NCBI RefSeq assembly: GCF_018100925.1
Contig: NZ_JAGJEH010000011.1
Span: 106,691-170,690 of the forward strand
Length of the DNA: 64,000 nucleotides
Direction of reading: 5' to 3'
Origin: Pseudoalteromonas luteoviolacea
GTDB lineage: Bacteria > Pseudomonadota > Gammaproteobacteria > Enterobacterales > Alteromonadaceae
The notes below the pieces were generated by a model. That model ran no database searches. It was not told the DNA's origin and saw only the letters and a list, made by a program, of their open reading frames with translations. This document shows, piece by piece, positions 37,010 through 45,583 of the stretch. Position 1 is the stretch's first letter; each line of letters opens with the position of its first letter. A program made the translations under genes and the position numbers.

Positions 37010-38314
37010 ATGGATATACAGATTAAAGCTATGCTTGGCACAATCAGTTTACTGTTTAGTGGCGCTTTACTTTATTTATCCATTACTCATTACGGCGTGA
37101 GCGCAGTTACGGCGGTCATGCTACTTATTGCCATCATGCAAATAGCTTGGATCAGTCGCCTCTTTCAACAAACATTGCGATATCCCGAGCAACTGTTTCG
37201 CGCTTTAGCCAATGGCGATCACACGCTCGGATTGCCGCTGGCTCACCCGCTGCGCAAAAGTTACGAGCAAGCTCGAGCGCATATGCAAGCCGCGCAAATA
37301 GATGCCGAACGACAAGTTCAGTTTATCAACGCGGTGTTCAATCATATGGATCTACCGATGTTGATCTGTGATGAACATGAGCAAGTGATTGAGCAAAGTA
37401 CCGCAGCAAGTAAGCAGCTGGGAATTAAAATCAAACATTTAAAATCACTAAATGCAGGAAGTGCCGAGGTATATAAATTCATTTCAGAGGCCAATACGAA
37501 CCAACATGGCACCTTTACGTGGCAACACAAAGAGCAGCCAGACACCCTGTATATACAAGTAAGTACCTTGCGCGTACAGTATCAAGAATACAAAGTGGTG
37601 ACACTGCAACCTATTACTGAACAACTCAATGCCAAAGAGCAGCAAGCGTATAAACAATTAACCAAAGTACTGACACACGAGGTCGCAAACTCAATTACAC
37701 CTTTGGCATCTATGGCGCAAACTTGCTTAACCTTACTTCCCGAGGGGTTGACATTTGATGAGCAGGAAGACAAACAAGACTTATCCCTTGCTCTGACGAC
37801 TTTGGCGTCCAGAAGCACACATTTAAGTGAGTTTATACAAGAGTTTAGGCAATTGAGTAATTTACCTGCCCCCAAGTTGCAGCCCACAAACCTGAATGAG
37901 CTGCTAAATTCGATAAAACAGTTGTTTACAGCTCAACACCCCGACGTGCAATTTGAGGTGACATGTGCAACACACACCATGTGCACACTCGATGTGAAGC
38001 AAATTGAGCAAGTTCTAATCAACCTTGGTAAAAATGCCATTGAAGCGATGACCACAACCACACATATCGCCCCAAAAATCCAACTAACAAGCTTAGTTAA
38101 CGAACAAGGTCAGCTGTGTGTCGATATCAGTGACAATGGTCCGGGCGTCAGTGAACAAGCCAGCAAAATGATGTTTGTGCCGTTTTTTTCAACCAAACAG
38201 CAAGGCTCAGGTATTGGCCTCAGCCTATCGAGACAGATAATGGTTCAACATGGTGGTGAGCTTATTTATTTAAATCGTCCAAAAGGCGCCTGTTTTCGCT
38301 GTGTATTTGGTTAA
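37010..38314 (+). CDS. membrane sensor histidine kinase
   Basis: A 434-aa kinase with two membrane segments at the N-terminus (about residues 8-28 and 32-50) and almost no periplasmic loop, so it probably senses within or near the membrane. A PAS-like region spans about 100-200. The phospho-acceptor His is in LTHEVANSITPLASM (about residue 225), a divergent HisKA typical of this NtrB-like group. The ATPase domain has N box QIEQVLINLGKNAIEAM, G1 DNGPGV, F FVPFFSTK and G2 GSGIGLSLSRQ. It is 3 bases after the response regulator, so they form a two-component pair controlling the ABC exporter. Confidence 0.93.
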   Translation: MDIQIKAMLGTISLLFSGALLYLSITHYGVSAVTAVMLLIAIMQIAWISRLFQQTLRYPEQLFRALANGDHTLGLPLAHPLRKSYEQARAHMQAAQIDAERQVQFINAVFNHMDLPMLICDEHEQVIEQSTAASKQLGIKIKHLKSLNAGSAEVYKFISEANTNQHGTFTWQHKEQPDTLYIQVSTLRVQYQEYKVVTLQPITEQLNAKEQQAYKQLTKVLTHEVANSITPLASMAQTCLTLLPEGLTFDEQEDKQDLSLALTTLASRSTHLSEFIQEFRQLSNLPAPKLQPTNLNELLNSIKQLFTAQHPDVQFEVTCATHTMCTLDVKQIEQVLINLGKNAIEAMTTTTHIAPKIQLTSLVNEQGQLCVDISDNGPGVSEQASKMMFVPFFSTKQQGSGIGLSLSRQIMVQHGGELIYLNRPKGACFRCVFG

Positions 38315-38400
38315 ACAAGCTGCTTAAAATATCATCACATTTTTATAGGCAAATAGAATAATTCTAGTAAACTACTACCGCGTTTCTGATTTAGGGTTAC

Positions 38401-39153
38401 ATGATGACTGAACAACTTAAAAAGGAATGGCTGATCTCCTGTGCAGGTTGGAGTGCATTCATCTTTTTCATGACAGCAACCTATGTACTTTACGACTGGG
38501 CTATGCCACCCGCTGAGGAGATCAACAATCGACCTGGATGGGCTTTACAAGAATGGGGGATCTGGTATGTGCTGACACCTATCGTATTTCGTTTACTCAG
38601 CCAATACCACGGCGCCAAGCTTTTAACTAAACAAAAACTGATTGGCATCCTCTCGCTCATGCTCTGCATTTCAATGACTTATCAAGCCATTTTTGACTTC
38701 TTGGTACTTTGCGATCCGATCCCTTATACCATGCTCTATTTCGCGCCATCGCATCCATTGGTATTAGGCGTGATCAGCTATCTTTGGCATACTTTTTTAC
38801 GCACAGACTTAACTGAACAACACGATGTATTTGAAGTAGATGCAGGCAGCAAAACCGCACTATTGAGTTATGCCGATATCACCCATATTAACTCTGCCAG
38901 CAATTATGTTGAGCTGCATACTGAGCATCAGCATTTCCTTAAACGCATCACGTTAAAGCAAGTTGAGCAGCAGCTGCCCAACTCTCAATTTATCCGTACC
39001 CACCGCTCTCATCTGGTTAATTTGAATTACATTGAGCGTATTCAAATCAAGCCTTCAGGCAGCGGACTGGTATTACTCAAAAGCGGCCAAACCGTTGCGC
39101 TGAGCAAGGCATTTAAGCCCGCGCTCAAAGCCAAACTCAAACATGTAGCTTAA
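38401..39153 (+). CDS. LytTR-family transcriptional regulator with membrane domain
   Basis: A 250-aa protein. Residues 1-135 contain about four hydrophobic segments (for example SAFIFFMTATYVLYDW and LIGILSLMLCISMTYQAIF). A C-terminal LytTR DNA-binding domain starts about residue 150 (ITHINSASNYVELHTEHQHFLKRITLKQVEQQL, FIRTHRSHLVNLNYIERI, VALSKAFKPAL). Membrane-LytTR proteins act as one-component regulators, sensing through the membrane part. It stands between the kinase and a TonB-receptor-like gene on the same strand, so either could be its target. No receiver domain is seen. Confidence 0.85.
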   Translation: MMTEQLKKEWLISCAGWSAFIFFMTATYVLYDWAMPPAEEINNRPGWALQEWGIWYVLTPIVFRLLSQYHGAKLLTKQKLIGILSLMLCISMTYQAIFDFLVLCDPIPYTMLYFAPSHPLVLGVISYLWHTFLRTDLTEQHDVFEVDAGSKTALLSYADITHINSASNYVELHTEHQHFLKRITLKQVEQQLPNSQFIRTHRSHLVNLNYIERIQIKPSGSGLVLLKSGQTVALSKAFKPALKAKLKHVA

Positions 39154-39165
39154 CAGCCAGCATGG

Positions 39166-39194
39166 CACTCGTCCCACGCCACTTGGGACGAGTG
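39166..39194 (+). terminator. hairpin after the LytTR gene
   Basis: CACTCGTCCCA and TGGGACGAGTG form a perfect 11-bp stem with a 7-base loop, 12 bases after the stop. No T run follows, and a partial third copy (ATTCGTCCC) is found near 39210. Terminator-like or a repeat element. Confidence 0.5.
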
Positions 39195-39311
39195 AACAAT
39201 ACCAGTCCATTCGTCCCAAAAAGCGACCAGCTATCCCTAGGTTATTGATTAGCATAGATTGATTTATTCAAATAAGTTCAGCAAGTAAGTTGACAAGGGA
39301 CTCAATCAACC

Positions 39312-41303
39312 ATGACATTTCGTAACTACCGGGCCATTTCACTCAGTGTATACTGCCTAGGTGCGTGTTATTTTGGTGCCTCTGCTGCATCAGAAATACC
39401 GCCTATGCACAGTGAGCAATTTGCCGTCATACAATTTACTGATTCGGCACTCGACAACCTATATGGACAAAATGCGTTAGATAAAATCAACCAACTACCT
39501 GGCTTTACCTTATCGCAATCAAACTCACAGCGTGGGCTCAGTGCTGCCGCAGGCAATGTGCTGATCAATGGCGCTGCTGCTGTTTCTAAGTCTGAGTCGC
39601 TCACGAATATTTTAAGACAGCTGCCAAGTGACCAAATTGCCGCTATCCATCTATACAACAGCGGTCATCCCTTTGGCACTGCAAATCAATTTAATCAATT
39701 GGTTAATGTGATCACCCGTGCGCCTAAACTCAGCGCACACTGGCAAGCGCGCAGTAAACTCACGTCAGCTTATCAAGCTTATCGACCCAGTGAGTTAGCA
39801 ACACAAATTTCGTTACCTGCAGATGTGTGGCAACATCAGGTCAATATGCACTATCAAGATGACCGCTATCAATCCACATCACTGTATGATGAACGCGATG
39901 AACTCGGTAAGACGCTTGAGAATGGTCATGAAGACTTCTTTGAAAAGCTCAATAGCCGCCAAATTTCGTTAACCAGTCAGCGTAATCTCACAGACACGCG
40001 GCTTGCCCTGTCAATTAAAGCGACAAATGACGGCACTCAAATAGCACAACGTCGCAACAATGCTCGGCAACTTCCCTGGGAGTTTGATAGCTATCTATCT
40101 GAATCTGAGTATGAAATGAGTGTTAACTGGCAACACAGCGGCCAAAATAGTCAATGGCAATTTATTGCACTGCACAATCGTAATGTGACCGACGCCAATG
40201 AAGTCACATATCAACACAGCGCGACTGCTGATGTATATCAGCAGCACAAGGTTCAGCAAGAGCAAGTAGTACAGTTTAATTTTAGCGCGCCTAACATGCA
40301 CTATGCACCAGAAATGGGCATTGAAATCAGTCGCAATCAATTAACTGCAATAACCTATTACGACGGTGGATTTGAGCAAGGCCAAGTCACTGAGTTACGC
40401 TATCAACCTTATGCAGCCATCACCACTGAACTAAGCGATCAATGGCAATTGTATACTCGCTTAAATACGGAGCGTACAACGTTATCCAGTAGCGCTCAGC
40501 AAGGCAGTAAAACCTATTTGGGCTTTATCAAACCTGTAGCTAGATTAAGTTACGACCCTCAATCGAATTGGGATGTCATTTTTACCGCTCAACATCACGT
40601 AGATCAGCTCGATTTTGATGACTTTGTACAGAGCCAAGATGCTGAATTCGACCGCACTCAATCTGGCAACCTGCAACTGAGACCAAGCCAGTACAGTGAG
40701 TTGGCGACCCAGTTCAATATTCGCCTAGCCGATACCCTAGTGATGAATTTCAATGTATTTCACCAATGGCAAAAAGACATACATGAATACCTACAATTGC
40801 CCGATGGCGACACTATGATCGGCAATGCGGGCCAGGCGAGTCAGTTTGGTGGGTCACTCAGTGCGACCTGGCAAACTGAGAACTGGCTTGAAGGGAGCCA
40901 ATTGAGCGTGAGCTATGATTATGCTCGTGCTCAGTATGACGACCCTCTCACCGGCAGTCGACCAGTCGATGGCCTTACGCCCCAGAGTGCTCATATCGAG
41001 TTTCGTCAAGATATGCAGCACTACAGCTGGGGGCTTGATATGTACATCCCAGAAAAAGAGACCAATTATTACGTTGACGAAATATACATAGAAAAAGACC
41101 AAATAGAAGTAAATGCGTTTGCAGAGTATCTACTATTCACTGATTTACGGATGCATATATCCGTTACTGCGCTCAACACGGCCAAGTACAGCTATGTGCA
41201 AAACTTTTACGCAAATAATCGAAGTGGCTCATACCTAGGCACAAGGCGTTTTGATGAACGTGTTGACCCGGTTGTCGCCGTTTCGTTACTGGGACAATTG
41301 TAG
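39312..41303 (+). CDS. TonB-dependent receptor-like outer membrane protein
   Basis: A 663-aa secreted protein with a signal peptide ending about residue 28 (GASAAS). A plug-like segment is at about 35-140 (NALDKINQLPGF, GNVLINGAAAVS, SLTNILRQLPSDQIAAIHLYN, NQLVNVITRAP). The rest is a beta-rich region of alternating aromatic strands ending VVAVSLLGQL, with a terminal Leu rather than the usual Phe. At about 640 residues after processing it is shorter than most TonB receptors and I see no clear TonB box. It may take up a ligand or act as a passive/solute barrel. The LytTR regulator 158 bases upstream may control it. Confidence 0.75.
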   Translation: MTFRNYRAISLSVYCLGACYFGASAASEIPPMHSEQFAVIQFTDSALDNLYGQNALDKINQLPGFTLSQSNSQRGLSAAAGNVLINGAAAVSKSESLTNILRQLPSDQIAAIHLYNSGHPFGTANQFNQLVNVITRAPKLSAHWQARSKLTSAYQAYRPSELATQISLPADVWQHQVNMHYQDDRYQSTSLYDERDELGKTLENGHEDFFEKLNSRQISLTSQRNLTDTRLALSIKATNDGTQIAQRRNNARQLPWEFDSYLSESEYEMSVNWQHSGQNSQWQFIALHNRNVTDANEVTYQHSATADVYQQHKVQQEQVVQFNFSAPNMHYAPEMGIEISRNQLTAITYYDGGFEQGQVTELRYQPYAAITTELSDQWQLYTRLNTERTTLSSSAQQGSKTYLGFIKPVARLSYDPQSNWDVIFTAQHHVDQLDFDDFVQSQDAEFDRTQSGNLQLRPSQYSELATQFNIRLADTLVMNFNVFHQWQKDIHEYLQLPDGDTMIGNAGQASQFGGSLSATWQTENWLEGSQLSVSYDYARAQYDDPLTGSRPVDGLTPQSAHIEFRQDMQHYSWGLDMYIPEKETNYYVDEIYIEKDQIEVNAFAEYLLFTDLRMHISVTALNTAKYSYVQNFYANNRSGSYLGTRRFDERVDPVVAVSLLGQL

Positions 41304-41305
41304 AT

Positions 41306-41322
41306 TGGGGCATAGCGCCCCA
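41306..41322. terminator. shared hairpin between converging genes
   Basis: TGGGGC and GCCCCA form a 6-bp stem with a 5-base loop in the 33-base gap between the receptor gene and the converging 98-aa gene. No strong T run on either side. Confidence 0.45.
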
Positions 41323-41336
41323 TTAAGCGACTAAGG

Positions 41337-41633
41337 TCAATGCACTAAAGGTAATTTAAAGCGGCAATGGCCATCACTGATGCTGCCGACCATTTCATCA
41401 TAGGCAGTTTCCATATCGAGTGTGGCTTCTGTAGCACCGAGATGTGCCAGTTCAACCTCAGCTTCACGCAATGAGTTGTAGGTCACTACCTTACCCTGTT
41501 TGTCTGTGATCAGATGATAATTACCTAATACATCTAAACCACCAGCCAAATAATGATTGGAGTCTGCATAGCTAAGAATAATAGGGTCCATATAACTATG
41601 CTCAAATTGCTCTTTCAATTCTGTGCGATCCAT
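41337..41633 (-). CDS. conserved-looking 98-aa cytosolic protein
   Basis: A small soluble acidic protein (SYADSNHYLAGGLD, ADVLGNYHLITDKQGKVVTYNSLREAEVELA-type pattern, MVGSISDGHCRFKLPLVH end). I have no firm family; it is reminiscent of short DUF6482-like proteins of marine gammaproteobacteria. Its start is well supported by AGAGG 7 bases upstream. It is monocistronic, converging on the receptor gene. Function unknown. Confidence 0.7.
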   Translation of the reverse strand: MDRTELKEQFEHSYMDPIILSYADSNHYLAGGLDVLGNYHLITDKQGKVVTYNSLREAEVELAHLGATEATLDMETAYDEMVGSISDGHCRFKLPLVH

Positions 41634-41810
41634 AAAAACACCTCTTGCTAAATGGAACTACTTACTTAAACGCACTCACTCCCAGTTTAGTTCAAAAAAT
41701 AAACAGAAACTATGTAAATTAAGCTTGGTGTACCAATTTTTTTAACTTGTGTATTTATTTCACTAACTTATAAAATAGTGCCACAAAAATAACAACAATA
41801 CGGCGCCACC

Positions 41811-43094
41811 ATGCTTAAACGATCGCTACTTATTGCTTGGGTACTATCACTGACTGCTTGCCAATCCACCCAAGACGACCTGACAGTTCATAGCCAAAAC
41901 TCTCTGCCAGAATTACATATCGAGCCGACTCCTTTACCAGAGCAGAGCAAAGAGACTGTAGCTTCAGAGTTTCCCATCGCGCCAATGCAGGTTGAAGATG
42001 TTTGGCAGCGGATCCGCCAGCAAATCAGTTTCGCTCCATCAAGTCATCCTCGGGTACTGACTCGGGTAAATTGGTACCTCCAACATCCCAACTATATGGA
42101 TACCATCAGCCAGCGCGCAGATCCGCTGCTGTACTATATTGTCACTGAAATCGAAAAACGTGGACTCCCTATTGAGTTAGCGCTGATGCCCTTGATTGAA
42201 ACCGACTTTGACATGCAGGCTTATTCACACAAACACGCTTCAGGCCTATGGCAACTCACGCCTTTGATTGCAAAACATTATGGTATTGAAATAAACCCTT
42301 GGTATGATGGGCGTCAAGACCTCATTGATTCGACCAATGCTGCACTGGATTTTTTGACCTATTTGCACAAGCGCTTTGATGGCAATTGGTACCACGCTAT
42401 TGCCGCCTATAACACTGGCGAAGGACGTGTTTTAAGGGCTATTGAAAACAATCGTAAAGCGGGAAAATCAACCGACTTTTTTGCCCTTAAACTACCGCGC
42501 CAAACGCGTCATTACGTGCCTAAGCTCATCGCAGCAACACAATTGCTTAAACAACAGCTTATGCCCTTTCCAGCCATTGCAAACCAACCGGCGATCAGCG
42601 TCGTTTCTTTGCCTGCTGCGACGATTTTAGACAGAGATCCGAACTGGTCTATGTTGGCTAAATTGAACACCGGCTACGCGCGTTTTCCGGCCTTGCTCGG
42701 TGGTCCCAATCGATTGATCATGCCCATAGATAAAACCGAAGAGTGGGCCGCTTATGCACAAAACCTACCGACCATGCCTAGTAACCAGTGGCAAACATAC
42801 ACAGTTCGTCGTGGTGATAGCCTCAGTGTCATTGCCGCCAATTATGAGCTCAGCGTCAGTCAATTAAAGTCATTCAACCAATTACGCTCAGATACCATAC
42901 GTATAGGGCAACGCCTTGTATTGCCGGTATTGGCAGATCAACATTACACCTATACCGTCAAATCCGGAGACAGTTTATGGCGTATTGCTAAGCAATTTAA
43001 TGTCTCGGTAAACAAGCTAAAGCAATGGAATGAACTATCAGACTCGACATTGCAGATTGGCAAGCAGCTGACCATATTTTTGGCTGCCCCCTGA
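41811..43094 (+). CDS. mltD: membrane-bound lytic murein transglycosylase D
   Basis: A 427-aa lipoprotein (MLKRSLLIAWVLSLTACQ lipobox, Cys18) that cuts peptidoglycan glycan strands. The transglycosylase (SLT) domain spans about residues 90-260, with the catalytic Glu in LALMPLIETDFDMQAYS and the SGLWQLTP motif, then WYDGRQDLIDSTNAAL. Two LysM repeats end the protein (YTVRRGDSLSVIAANY, about 325-368, and YTVKSGDSLWRIAKQF, about 380-424) and bind glycan. E. coli MltD has the same layout with 2-3 LysMs. It is followed 22 bases later by a membrane protein gene and a lysozyme gene. Confidence 0.93.
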   Translation: MLKRSLLIAWVLSLTACQSTQDDLTVHSQNSLPELHIEPTPLPEQSKETVASEFPIAPMQVEDVWQRIRQQISFAPSSHPRVLTRVNWYLQHPNYMDTISQRADPLLYYIVTEIEKRGLPIELALMPLIETDFDMQAYSHKHASGLWQLTPLIAKHYGIEINPWYDGRQDLIDSTNAALDFLTYLHKRFDGNWYHAIAAYNTGEGRVLRAIENNRKAGKSTDFFALKLPRQTRHYVPKLIAATQLLKQQLMPFPAIANQPAISVVSLPAATILDRDPNWSMLAKLNTGYARFPALLGGPNRLIMPIDKTEEWAAYAQNLPTMPSNQWQTYTVRRGDSLSVIAANYELSVSQLKSFNQLRSDTIRIGQRLVLPVLADQHYTYTVKSGDSLWRIAKQFNVSVNKLKQWNELSDSTLQIGKQLTIFLAAP

Positions 43095-43116
43095 TCGCAT
43101 CAAAAGGAAATGAATA

Positions 43117-43800
43117 ATGTCTTCTCATCCAGACCAAATACCTGAGCCTCCCAGCACTAAGCCCAAACTGAAATTGCGCTTATCACGCTCAAAAATGAAC
43201 AGTATCTTGGCGCTATGTGCCATTTTAATCTCAGCGGCTTCCTTTTACGCCACCTACATGCAAGCCAAAGCCGCACAGGAGCAAGTAACTGCTGCTGAAA
43301 GGCAGTTGTACGCAGAAACATGGCCATGGTTGCAGGTCAGCTACAGTGATTATGATATTGAAGCAGAGCGTGCGCATATGACAGTTAAAGTCAAAAATTC
43401 TGGCACCGGCCCCGCGCTGATCAAATCCATGAGTTTTTCCTACCGCGACACACAGTATGGCAGCTTAGTCGAGTTACTAAACGACTGCTGCAATCTGAAT
43501 GCATATCAATCTGCACTCAAAGAGGCGCAAGCTGACAATGCCGACATCAACTACATGAAGCAGTTTGGCTGGTATGTGACCAGTAACCCCAATAATGCAC
43601 TGCTAGCCGATGGCAACGATTTAGTGCTGTTTTCTATGGCGCGAAGTCAGTTTAACAACAGTTTATGGGAGAAAATTGGCGACATGGCCCATGACATAGA
43701 AGTAAATACTTGCTATTGCTCTCTACTCAAGCAATGCTACATAGTTAATAAAGCATCGGATGTAAAAAAGGTAGCGAATTGTTCCAGCGCTATACAGTAA
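43117..43800 (+). CDS. membrane-anchored protein of unknown function
   Basis: A 227-aa protein with a proline-rich N-terminus, one transmembrane segment (MNSILALCAILISAASFYATYMQ, about residues 28-50), a short coiled-coil stretch (AAQEQVTAAERQLYAE) and a Cys-rich periplasmic domain (NDCCNLN; NTCYCSLLKQCYIV; VANCS). The C-terminal domain could be a disulfide-stabilised fold. Similar anchored proteins occur scattered in marine bacteria; I assign no family. It overlaps the lysozyme gene by 22 bases, so the two are likely linked, and follows mltD by 22 bases. Confidence 0.65.
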   Translation: MSSHPDQIPEPPSTKPKLKLRLSRSKMNSILALCAILISAASFYATYMQAKAAQEQVTAAERQLYAETWPWLQVSYSDYDIEAERAHMTVKVKNSGTGPALIKSMSFSYRDTQYGSLVELLNDCCNLNAYQSALKEAQADNADINYMKQFGWYVTSNPNNALLADGNDLVLFSMARSQFNNSLWEKIGDMAHDIEVNTCYCSLLKQCYIVNKASDVKKVANCSSAIQ

Positions 43801-44429
43801 ATCGTAGAAAAGCAGCCAAACATATTTGTTTGTATGAAGGAGTCATTGCCCATTTGTATCTTGATACGCGGGGCAATGTAACCCTTGGCGCTGGTTTTCA
43901 TATCACCAGCGCCAGTGCGCTCAATAAATTAGCATTGCGAGAAAAGACCACGCATAAAGCCGCTAGCCGGGCACTTAAGTGCCAAGAATTTGAGACCATC
44001 ACACGTCTCCAGCCAGGACGGCTAGCCAGCTGGTACGAACCACATTGCAAACTCTACTTACCACATGAAGAGTGCATCAAACTACTGGAGAAAAAGATTG
44101 CCGAGTTTGAAGCGGAATTAGAAACGCTATTTAGTGCAAAAAATGGTTATATCCCCTTTCGCCGTATGCCAACCAATGCTCAGCTCGCACTACTCGACAT
44201 GGCATACAATTTAGGTACTCCTAACTTGAGCCGAGCATGGCCCAACTTATTGCGCGCCATCAGCAGTGAAAACTGGCAGGATGCCGCTAAAGAATGTCAC
44301 CGAAAACATGTCAGTACAGCCCGCAACCAAGCCACAGAGCGCCTATTTAAACAGTGTGGCCATACCGGCATGTTGCAAAAGCTAAGTCACTTTATGCTTA
44401 CCAAGGCACTCGCGTGGCTTAAGCGCTAA
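43779..44429 (+). CDS. T4-type lysozyme (GH24 endolysin-like)
   Basis: A 216-aa lysozyme-like protein. The catalytic triad region fits phage lysozymes: Glu in ICLYEG, Asp 9 residues on in LYLDTRG, and Thr in NVTLGAGFHI, the usual E-(8)-D-(5)-T spacing. The C-terminal half (RRMPTNAQLALLDMAYNLGTPNLSRAWPNLLRAI) matches the family core. The start is a TTG with AAGG 7 bases upstream, inside the preceding gene. It has no obvious signal. It lacks phage neighbours such as holins, so it seems a cell-wall or competitor-lysis enzyme in a peptidoglycan gene group rather than a prophage remnant (inference). Confidence 0.8.
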   Translation: MFQRYTVNRRKAAKHICLYEGVIAHLYLDTRGNVTLGAGFHITSASALNKLALREKTTHKAASRALKCQEFETITRLQPGRLASWYEPHCKLYLPHEECIKLLEKKIAEFEAELETLFSAKNGYIPFRRMPTNAQLALLDMAYNLGTPNLSRAWPNLLRAISSENWQDAAKECHRKHVSTARNQATERLFKQCGHTGMLQKLSHFMLTKALAWLKR

Positions 44430-44946
44430 GTTTAAATGTGTGGATAGGCGTGTAATGCAGTCCATCTGCCATTGAATGCGAATGATAAAGGTGAAACTGC
44501 GTCACAGAAATAGAAAAAGGCAAGATAGGCCTGTGTACCTGAGGTGTCGGTTTGACACTTCTAAATAATGTGATGTGCGGTGAAAACGGATGGGGGTTAC
44601 GATACAGCCCTTGCTGCTCCGCGCAATGTCGCAATGGCTCAGCTAACTGCAATAACTGATGTGCATTTATGTGATCGGGCTGCAAATAAAATATCCCGTT
44701 GTGTGACCAGTAGCCGGTTTGCGAGAAGTGCAGTTGAAAGGGCGGCGGAGCGAGTGTTTCTGCGAACTCCACCAGCACCTCTTCTTGCCGGCTGTCCACT
44801 TGGCCCAAAAAAGCCAAAGTCAGATGCCAGTTGCGCATCAATGTGGGTGCTTTATTTGCACTCACATGCTGATCCAGCCAGCTTTGAATATCTAAAGCGT
44901 CGCTTTTTGCCAAGCCAATTCCAAAAAATAATCGCTTAGTTGCCAC
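44419..44946 (-). CDS. thpR: RNA 2',3'-cyclic phosphodiesterase (ThpR, LigT family)
   Basis: A 175-aa 2H phosphoesterase with both HxTx signature motifs, WHLTLAFLG about residue 42 and PHITLFRSV about residue 124. These hydrolyse 2',3'-cyclic RNA ends. The start is GTG with the overlapping stop of the upstream gene (TAGTG), a coupling signal. Length matches E. coli ThpR (176 aa). It converges on and overlaps the lysozyme gene by 11 bases. Confidence 0.93.
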   Translation of the reverse strand: MATKRLFFGIGLAKSDALDIQSWLDQHVSANKAPTLMRNWHLTLAFLGQVDSRQEEVLVEFAETLAPPPFQLHFSQTGYWSHNGIFYLQPDHINAHQLLQLAEPLRHCAEQQGLYRNPHPFSPHITLFRSVKPTPQVHRPILPFSISVTQFHLYHSHSMADGLHYTPIHTFKLSA

Positions 44947-45467
44947 TATTTAAATACCACGCTTTTATCGCTTGGCCTGTAAGTACGGGTTTCTGGCTGT
45001 GTCCATTTTCCTTGTTTAAAGTATTGAGTTGCAACAGTAAATTTGCCATCTTCATAGCGACTGGTAGATTTGACTTCGGTAATACCATTTTGATTGCCAA
45101 CAACCTGCTCGTAAGCCGCAAACTCATACTTGTTGATCACTTCAATGCGCCCTGAAGTGTAAAACCCCGCGGTGGTAAAGTAGTAAAACACCAAAGACTG
45201 CTTTTGTTTGTCCCAAAAGATCAAAGACTCGCCACCGTAGTCGCCTGAATTGATTGAGTGCAATGTTCTGATAGCGGTTCCATTGAGTGCGCGCTCCCAG
45301 CGACTAACATCTTGCACTGCAGGCGCATCTGCCGACATACTAAAGCTGGCTTGCCAAGTTCCCAAATAAGGCTTAAACACTTTAAGTTCGCTTGCCAACT
45401 CACCCGCCCAAATAGACGGGTTGTATATACATGCCAAACATAACAACCAACGCAGAGTTTTCATCAT
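44946..45467 (-). CDS. secreted protein of unknown function, DUF1579-like
   Basis: A 173-aa exported protein. I start at one of two adjacent ATG codons (45467 or 45464) with GAGGAA close upstream; the frame continues upstream but the N-terminus MKTLRWLLCLACIYNPSIWAG is a clear signal peptide. The mature part is a beta-rich lipocalin-like sequence (KPYLGTWQASFSMS, WERALNGTAIRTLHSINSGDYGGESLIFWDK, GRIEVINKYEF) resembling DUF1579-type ligand-binding barrels. It is coupled to thpR by a 1-base overlap. Function unknown. Confidence 0.75.
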   Translation of the reverse strand: MMKTLRWLLCLACIYNPSIWAGELASELKVFKPYLGTWQASFSMSADAPAVQDVSRWERALNGTAIRTLHSINSGDYGGESLIFWDKQKQSLVFYYFTTAGFYTSGRIEVINKYEFAAYEQVVGNQNGITEVKSTSRYEDGKFTVATQYFKQGKWTQPETRTYRPSDKSVVFK

Positions 45468-45542
45468 TTTATTCCTCATTTTTTTAGACTGTAATTTATT
45501 CTGCATGGCTTTAACTTTAGTGTGCCTATATGTAAAGCACAA

Positions 45543-45568
45543 AAAAAGCGCTCAAGTGAGCGCTTTTT
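45543..45568. terminator. terminator after lanB
   Basis: AAAGCGCTCA and TGAGCGCTTT form a 10-bp stem with a 2-base loop, A-runs on one side and T-runs on the other, so it can end transcription both ways. It lies between lanB (ending 45584, minus) and the start region of the secreted protein gene. Confidence 0.85.
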
Positions 45569-45583
45569 CGTTCACATTCGCAA

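Noticed and set aside
43779..44429. Prophage remnant around the T4-type lysozyme
   Set aside because: No holin, tail, portal or integrase gene nearby, and both neighbours are host genes.
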